Assembly (NCBI GenBank): GCA_009784995.1
Contig: WQXE01000057.1
Span: forward strand, 1-11,753
Origin: Treponema sp.
Lineage (GTDB): Bacteria > Spirochaetota > Spirochaetia > Treponematales > Breznakiellaceae
Length of the DNA: 11,753 nt
Reading direction: 5' to 3'
Numbering within the stretch: the stretch's first letter is position 1; each line of letters begins with the position of its first letter. A model generated the notes under the pieces. The model had not been told where the DNA came from. It searched no databases and saw nothing but the letters and a program-made list of their open reading frames with translations. Position numbers and translations under genes: made by a program. Below, piece after piece: positions 7,703 to 11,753 of the stretch.

Positions 7703-8515
7703 ATGAGTATTTTTGAAGCGATTATTTTGGGAGTTGTTCAGGGGTTAACTGAATTTCTTCCTGTAAGCAGTTCGGGGCATCTTGTACTGTTACAAAAAAT
7801 ATTTGGTATAAACGAACCATCGTTATTTTTTGATACGATGTTACACGCCGGAACATTACTAGCGGTTTTCGCGGTTTTATGGAAAGACATTTGGGAATTA
7901 TTAAAAAAACCTTTTCAAAAACTAACGCTTTTTTTAATAATCGCTACAATACCTGCAATAATCGCGGGGTTGGCTTTTAATAAAACAATCGAAGACATTT
8001 TTAATTCAGCGAAATTTTTAGGTTTTTGTTTTTTGATAACAACAGTTTTGTTAGTAACCGCCGAACTATTATCCAAAAAAGCAAGAAATGAAAATAATTT
8101 AAAAAGCCGCGAAAACATGAAATGGATAGACGGACTTTTTATCGGTATCATGCAGGCGGTCGCGATTCTGCCGGGTATATCACGATCGGGAGCGACCATA
8201 AGCGGCGCGCTTTTCCGCAAACTTGATCGTGACTTCGCCGCGCGTTTTTCATTTTTACTTTCTATTCCCATAATATTAGGCGCTGTTGTTCTTCATTCAA
8301 GAGAGCTATTAAAAGGAAGTGAAGATACCATTTACAGTATTTCCGCGGCGGCAGTTATCGCGGGAACTGTGGCAGCGGCAATCGTAGGATTTTTCGCGGT
8401 AAAGTTTATGATCAAAATAATAAAAGAAAAATCCCTTTTTGGTTTCGCGATTTACACAGGGGTACTTGGTTTATTAATCATTTTTGATCAATTTGTAAGC
8501 CGCCTTGTATTTTAA
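7703..8515 (+). CDS. uppP: Undecaprenyl-diphosphatase UppP (BacA family)
   Basis: This 270-residue integral membrane enzyme removes a phosphate from undecaprenyl diphosphate, recycling the lipid carrier for peptidoglycan and other envelope polymers. Raised activity can give bacitracin resistance. Signature motifs are complete. The (E/Q)xxxE motif is Q13-x3-E17 inside QGLTEFLPVSSSGHL, with the catalytic-site H26. The second signature is PGISRSGAT (157-165) with R161. Length and about eight membrane segments fit the family (265-280 residues). AAGGA lies five bases before ATG 7703, and the gene starts 11 bases after the vWA stop, so it is likely the last gene of the ATPase unit. It ends 11 bases from the convergent neighbour with only an AT-rich, T-run-containing junction and no GC hairpin. 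Confidence 0.95.
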   Translation: MSIFEAIILGVVQGLTEFLPVSSSGHLVLLQKIFGINEPSLFFDTMLHAGTLLAVFAVLWKDIWELLKKPFQKLTLFLIIATIPAIIAGLAFNKTIEDIFNSAKFLGFCFLITTVLLVTAELLSKKARNENNLKSRENMKWIDGLFIGIMQAVAILPGISRSGATISGALFRKLDRDFAARFSFLLSIPIILGAVVLHSRELLKGSEDTIYSISAAAVIAGTVAAAIVGFFAVKFMIKIIKEKSLFGFAIYTGVLGLLIIFDQFVSRLVF

Positions 8516-8526
8516 AAAGTTTTTTT

Positions 8527-9870
8527 TTAAATTTTTCCTTTGTAGATTTTATACTTTAATATTTCTGATTTAAGTTTTGTATACAGGGTTTTAAAAACAA
8601 TAATAATCGGCAAGATTAAAACCGATATAAAACTACCCGCAAAACCGTTATTGTAAAGATTTAATCCGCCGTTAATATCTCCTATAAATACAGCTACTGA
8701 CACATGCAGGAATCCTGTAATAATTCCCCAATGCCATCCGTATTTTCCGGCGATTGGCGCCATACCGGTCGAAAATAAAATCGCGAGCGTATTTACAGAA
8801 GCGTCAAACGCGAGATGATTTAAATAAACGGCGATAATCGCTCCAATAATAATCGGAATAGCGTTTCTTATATTTTTTCCGCAAGCGGCAAATCCTGATA
8901 CTGTAAAAATACCACCCAACACTGGACCGTTAATCGCTTTTCCCAATAGCAGCATCACGGTTGTTGAAACAATACACATAATTCCAATGTTAATGTAACA
9001 GGTATTATGATACTTTGTTAAATAATCGTTATCATAAGGATCGTGTTCTTTTAAAAGTTCTACATATTTTTTAACAGCGGTTTTTAAACTTTCCGTAACA
9101 AGACCGTAAATAATTAACGATGCCGCGATTACATAAGCGATAATCGCGAGTTTCATTGTGTGCTGCGTATCCCATAAATTTTTAGGTATAATTTCCACAC
9201 CGACACTTCGCAAGAAACCCGCGAACATTGTCGCTATAAAACCGCCCGCGATTCCCCCATTGTAAAGACAATAGAAGTTGTGCATCCCCTGTACGTAATC
9301 CGCGATTACAGGAAAAATAAATCCGACAAATACGCCGATACCATAAGCGGCAACAAACCTGGGGATACTAAAACTATCATTTAAAAAAGCCACTTCGCTT
9401 ACAATTGGAGCGATTGTCGTACTAACCATCGCGAAAACAACCATTTCTGAAAACTTTTTTCCTGAAACTCTTCCGTAAAGCCAAACTCCCGCCATAATGG
9501 GAATCGTATTGAACATATTTTTGCCAAACAGAGAAAACCCGATTGTTAAAAAAAGCGCGGCAATTATTTTACCGTTTGGTTCGCGTTTATTAACTATCAA
9601 TATTAATAAATTAAAAATAACCAGAATAGCCGAATTTATAAGCGCGGCTCCGATACCGGCAAGTTCAATATAATCGGTTATTAAAACACTTCTTGAAGTA
9701 TGAATTAATATATATCCATGAAATATTTGAACAGGCGTATCAAAGATAAAAGCCGTAATAATAAACAAAACACAAATACCAAACATGATGTAGTAATCTA
9801 CCGGTATCTTAAATGGGACTATATTTTCACCTGACCCTTCAAAAGCGGTCAGGCTGCTACTTTGCGGCAT
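8527..9870 (-). CDS. DUF1576-family multi-pass membrane protein
   Basis: This is a 447-residue polytopic membrane protein with roughly 11-12 hydrophobic segments and no signal peptide. I assign it to the uncharacterised DUF1576 family from its length and its glycine/asparagine-rich motifs. Two halves share the same landmarks in the same order. The first half has GKNMFNTIPI (116-125), STTIAPI (150-156) and LYNGGIAGGFI (202-212). The second has GKNIRNAIPI (331-340), STGMAPI (367-373) and LYNNGFAGSFI (405-415). A polar stretch near 275-295 (ELLKEHDPYDND) links them. The duplicated architecture with conserved helix-breaking motifs suggests a transporter or channel, which is inference. The start ATG is backed by AAGGAGG eight bases upstream (9879-9885 on the plus strand), one of the best ribosome sites in the window. 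The ZIP gene lies upstream on the same strand across 106 bases, and the uppP end converges 11 bases away. Confidence 0.72.
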   Translation of the reverse strand: MPQSSSLTAFEGSGENIVPFKIPVDYYIMFGICVLFIITAFIFDTPVQIFHGYILIHTSRSVLITDYIELAGIGAALINSAILVIFNLLILIVNKREPNGKIIAALFLTIGFSLFGKNMFNTIPIMAGVWLYGRVSGKKFSEMVVFAMVSTTIAPIVSEVAFLNDSFSIPRFVAAYGIGVFVGFIFPVIADYVQGMHNFYCLYNGGIAGGFIATMFAGFLRSVGVEIIPKNLWDTQHTMKLAIIAYVIAASLIIYGLVTESLKTAVKKYVELLKEHDPYDNDYLTKYHNTCYINIGIMCIVSTTVMLLLGKAINGPVLGGIFTVSGFAACGKNIRNAIPIIIGAIIAVYLNHLAFDASVNTLAILFSTGMAPIAGKYGWHWGIITGFLHVSVAVFIGDINGGLNLYNNGFAGSFISVLILPIIIVFKTLYTKLKSEILKYKIYKGKI

Positions 9871-9902
9871 AGAGTCTGCCTCCTTAACAGGGTATTCTTT
9901 TA

Positions 9903-9931
9903 AGTATGAGCTGTATTTTTATATAAAACAA
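9903..9931 (-). promoter_or_regulatory. Possible weak promoter of the DUF1576 gene
   Basis: Read on the minus strand, TTGTTT (9931-9926) is followed after 17 bases by CATACT (9908-9903). Both are imperfect matches. A start near 9896 would place the strong ribosome site at 9885-9879 shortly downstream. Co-transcription with the ZIP gene upstream is the alternative. Confidence 0.25.
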
Positions 9932-9976
9932 GGGAAATATTTTTATTTTAGACTTTTTTAAGAAAAAACCTCATAT

Positions 9977-10780
9977 TTATAGTTGCGTAGCGATTAATCC
10001 TACAATAATACCAAATAATGTCACTATAGAGGCTTTTCTGTTTTTAGTCATAATGATGGATTGAGGTAAGATTTCGCCAAAAACGATGTAAAGCATCGCG
10101 CCGCCTGCCAATGAAAGTGATAAAGCTATAGCGATATTGGAAATACTTCCTATCAATATACCGATAAAACCACCCAATAATGTAGTCGCGCCTGCTAACG
10201 AAGTTAAAAAAACAACTTTTAATTTACTAATACCGCCTGCCAATAAAGGAGCCGCTATCGCCATTCCTTCCGGTATATTATGAATGGCTATCATAATCGC
10301 TAAAATAGCTCCCAATTGAAAACTAAAACTACCCCCAGCGCCAATGGCGATTCCTTCTGGAACATTGTGAAGCGCTATCGCCAAAAGCATTAAAACACCT
10401 GAACGCAGCATCCTTGACGGATTTTTAATTAATAAACTTTCATGATAAAGCTGTTCATGTGTATGATGCATTTTTAAATCGTCATCTTTTAGTTTAGTTA
10501 TTTTATCAACTAACCGGTTTAAACACATTATAATTATAACGCCAAGTATAAGGCCGGATATAATAATTATTACACCTATAAATCCCAATTCTTCCAAAAG
10601 TGTAATAGATTCAGGTACCAAACCAAAACATACGATACTAACCATTACTCCCGCCGCGAAAGACAAAAGCCAGCAGATCATATTTTCTGAAGGACGTTTT
10701 AACAAAACAGCGGAAACAAGACCACCCAAACCCATTCCACAAATACCCGCGACAGCGCTGAATATGATAATTTGAAGCAT
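9977..10780 (-). CDS. ZIP-family divalent metal transporter
   Basis: This 267-residue membrane protein of the ZIP (ZupT-like) family imports Zn2+ or related divalent metals (Fe2+, Mn2+) into the cytoplasm. About eight membrane segments are visible. Segment 2 has the family pattern SFAAGVMVS...LVPES (40-58). The paired metal-binding motifs are complete: HNVPEG (138-143) in segment 4 and HNIPEG (167-172) in segment 5. The cytoplasmic loop before segment 4 holds a small histidine cluster (H105, H106, H108, H113), typical of a metal-sensing or -buffering loop. ATG 10780 is the only sensible start because an in-frame stop lies two codons upstream. It has no clear Shine-Dalgarno sequence (TTAACTTGATAT). 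The first membrane segment starts at residue 1-2, as usual for this family. It is divergent from the YwaF-like gene across the palindrome at 10849-10860. The metal preference cannot be read from sequence. Confidence 0.92.
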   Translation of the reverse strand: MLQIIIFSAVAGICGMGLGGLVSAVLLKRPSENMICWLLSFAAGVMVSIVCFGLVPESITLLEELGFIGVIIIISGLILGVIIIMCLNRLVDKITKLKDDDLKMHHTHEQLYHESLLIKNPSRMLRSGVLMLLAIALHNVPEGIAIGAGGSFSFQLGAILAIMIAIHNIPEGMAIAAPLLAGGISKLKVVFLTSLAGATTLLGGFIGILIGSISNIAIALSLSLAGGAMLYIVFGEILPQSIIMTKNRKASIVTLFGIIVGLIATQL

Positions 10781-10848
10781 ATATCAAGTTAACGTAAATT
10801 TAATTCTTTTTCAATAGATGTATTTAAATTTTCAATATTTTGTGCAAT

Positions 10849-10860
10849 CATTATATAATG
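10849..10860. promoter_or_regulatory. Perfect palindrome with TATAAT on both strands
   Basis: CATTATATAATG equals its own reverse complement and contains TATAAT on the plus strand (10854-10859) and on the minus strand (10855-10850). It sits between the divergent ZIP and YwaF-like genes. As a leftward -10 box it would give a leader of about 60 bases for the ZIP gene. As a rightward -10 box (weak -35 TTCAAT at 10831-10836) it overlaps the ATG proposed for the YwaF-like gene. It could also be an operator half-shared by both directions. The arrangement is the reverse of the TAAT-N-ATTA core of Fur-family boxes, so I do not call it one. Confidence 0.4.
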
Positions 10861-11718
10861 GTAAAGTATTTTAACTTTTATTATTTCCTGTATATCGCTA
10901 TCGCTTTAGTATTTTTATTCGGTCTTTTTTATATATTGCGTAATAAAAGTAAAAAAACATCATTTATTGTATTGTTTTGTTTTCTTCTTTCCAGTTTTAT
11001 TTTGCACTTTTTAAAACTTCAATTTGAACCTTACCGTGACTGGATGCCGAATGCCGTAAGAACAGTAACTCCGGAAAATTTGTGCGCGGTTAGTGTTTTA
11101 ATTTTTCCCTGGATTTTTCTTTCAAAAAGCAATCTTTTAAAAGATTATATGTTTTTTATGGGTTTAATGAGCGGTATTGCCGCTACAATTATACCTATTG
11201 ATGTAATAGATTTTAACGCGTTTTCTTTTGAAACATTCCGTTTTTATTATTGTCATATTATTATATGGGTTGTTCCCCTGCTTATGGTTTTATTAAAACT
11301 GCATACAATCGATTATAAACGAATAATAAAAGTTCCGCTTATTTCTTATTTGGTTTTATTAATAATACTTTTAAATGAAATAATACTTATTGGTTTGGGT
11401 TTTGTTCATATAAGTTTTTTATTTAACAATGAAGTACGCAATAGTTCTTTAATTTTCGGACCATTATCTGATGTTAAATTTTTAAGTGATTTATTTTTAG
11501 CTATAACTCCTAAAGTATTTACTATAATTCCTTTCGGCATAAAAACAGGTGATGTTTTTTACTGGCCTATAATATGGCTTGTAATTCCTTATTATGTTTA
11601 CTTTTGTATTACAGCGTTTTTATTTTCACTGCCTTTTGAATTAACAAATGTAAAAAAGGATATAATTTTGTTTATCGACGCGAAGCGGCAATGGCTTTCA
11701 TCCCGGTTTCAAGATTAG
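10858..11718 (+). CDS. YwaF-like (TIGR02206-type) integral membrane protein
   Basis: This is a 286-residue membrane protein with about seven hydrophobic segments. Its best match by eye is the YwaF/TIGR02206 family of unknown function. The family traits are an xNLC motif at the start of a segment (ENLC, 73-76), a following GLMSGIAA-type glycine-rich helix and proline, and the FxxCH motif with C132-H133 at the head of the next segment. I chose ATG 10858. A TTG at 10840 is in frame six codons earlier, but neither start has a Shine-Dalgarno sequence. The gene is AT-rich for most of its length, more so than its neighbours. The last 14 codons then fall in an abruptly GC-rich segment that supplies the stop codon, so the true C-terminus may have been replaced. 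It is divergent from the ZIP gene. Confidence 0.55.
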   Translation: MVKYFNFYYFLYIAIALVFLFGLFYILRNKSKKTSFIVLFCFLLSSFILHFLKLQFEPYRDWMPNAVRTVTPENLCAVSVLIFPWIFLSKSNLLKDYMFFMGLMSGIAATIIPIDVIDFNAFSFETFRFYYCHIIIWVVPLLMVLLKLHTIDYKRIIKVPLISYLVLLIILLNEIILIGLGFVHISFLFNNEVRNSSLIFGPLSDVKFLSDLFLAITPKVFTIIPFGIKTGDVFYWPIIWLVIPYYVYFCITAFLFSLPFELTNVKKDIILFIDAKRQWLSSRFQD

Positions 11719-11744
11719 GATCTGTCATACCGGGGACACGGCGG
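11676..11744. other. GC-rich segment at the right edge
   Basis: About 59% of these 69 bases are G or C (41 of 69 by hand count), against a neighbouring gene of clearly lower GC. The change is abrupt at 11676 and the sequence returns to AT at 11745. It covers the last 14 codons of the YwaF-like gene. On the minus strand it also contains an 18-codon open frame (11728 to 11672, MTDPNLETGMKAIAASRR) ending exactly at the boundary. It may be a dispersed repeat or the edge of an inserted element. The identity is unknown. Confidence 0.4.
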
Positions 11745-11753
11745 TTATAATAA

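Noticed and set aside
8513..8535. Bidirectional terminator between uppP and the convergent DUF1576 gene
   Set aside because: There is a nine-T run (8520-8528) and A-runs, but only A/T pairing and no GC-containing stem, so I do not annotate a terminator although one may function here.
9940..9976. Terminator after the ZIP gene (TTTTTT-CTT-AAAAAA hairpin on the minus strand)
   Set aside because: The stem is purely A-T with a three-base loop and no following clean U-run. It is more likely AT-rich spacer.
10849..10860. Fur/Zur/PerR-type operator
   Set aside because: The palindrome order is ATTA-TAAT around the centre, the reverse of TAAT-N-ATTA family boxes, and no 7-1-7 match is present.

Overview
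The window is a compact, low-GC bacterial chromosome segment carrying eight protein genes, with no RNA gene, CRISPR array or recognisable insertion sequence. A spirochaete (Treponema-like) host is my best guess. It rests on the look of the chemotaxis receptor and the CCA enzyme, the AT-rich DNA with many GCG/CGCG-type codons, and the gene mix. No 16S or other marker is present, so this is inference.

Region by region: positions 155-1513 encode a tRNA nucleotidyltransferase (CCA-adding/poly(A) polymerase family) with a C-terminal HD domain, started by TTG. Positions 1657-3843 encode a membrane chemotaxis receptor with its own strong promoter. A 100-base gap follows (3844-3945). It holds a near-consensus promoter, a dyad over its -35 box, a short tandem repeat, and an intrinsic-terminator hairpin with a nine-T run that lies directly in front of the next gene. 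Positions 3946-8515 look like one transcription unit: a PMCA-type Ca2+ P-type ATPase, a secreted vWA-domain protein whose start overlaps the ATPase stop (ATGA), and undecaprenyl-diphosphatase UppP 11 bases further on.

The next two genes are on the minus strand. At 8527-9870 is a multi-pass membrane protein that I assign to the DUF1576 family, with a visible internal duplication. At 9977-10780 is a ZIP-family metal transporter. A divergent gene (10858-11718) encodes a YwaF-like (TIGR02206-type) membrane protein. A perfect 12-bp palindrome containing TATAAT on both strands lies between the ZIP and YwaF-like genes. The last ~75 bases become abruptly GC-rich, suggesting the edge of a repeat or transferred segment.

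Functional links: the ATPase exports Ca2+ (inferred), and the vWA protein and the UppP active site both lie or act on the outer face of the membrane and depend on divalent metal. The three-gene unit could therefore be tied together by extracytoplasmic Ca2+, which is a hypothesis. Nothing here looks like a complete new defence or mobile system. The most unusual points are the apparent rearranged vWA domain, the terminator inside the ATPase leader, and the compositional break at the right edge.
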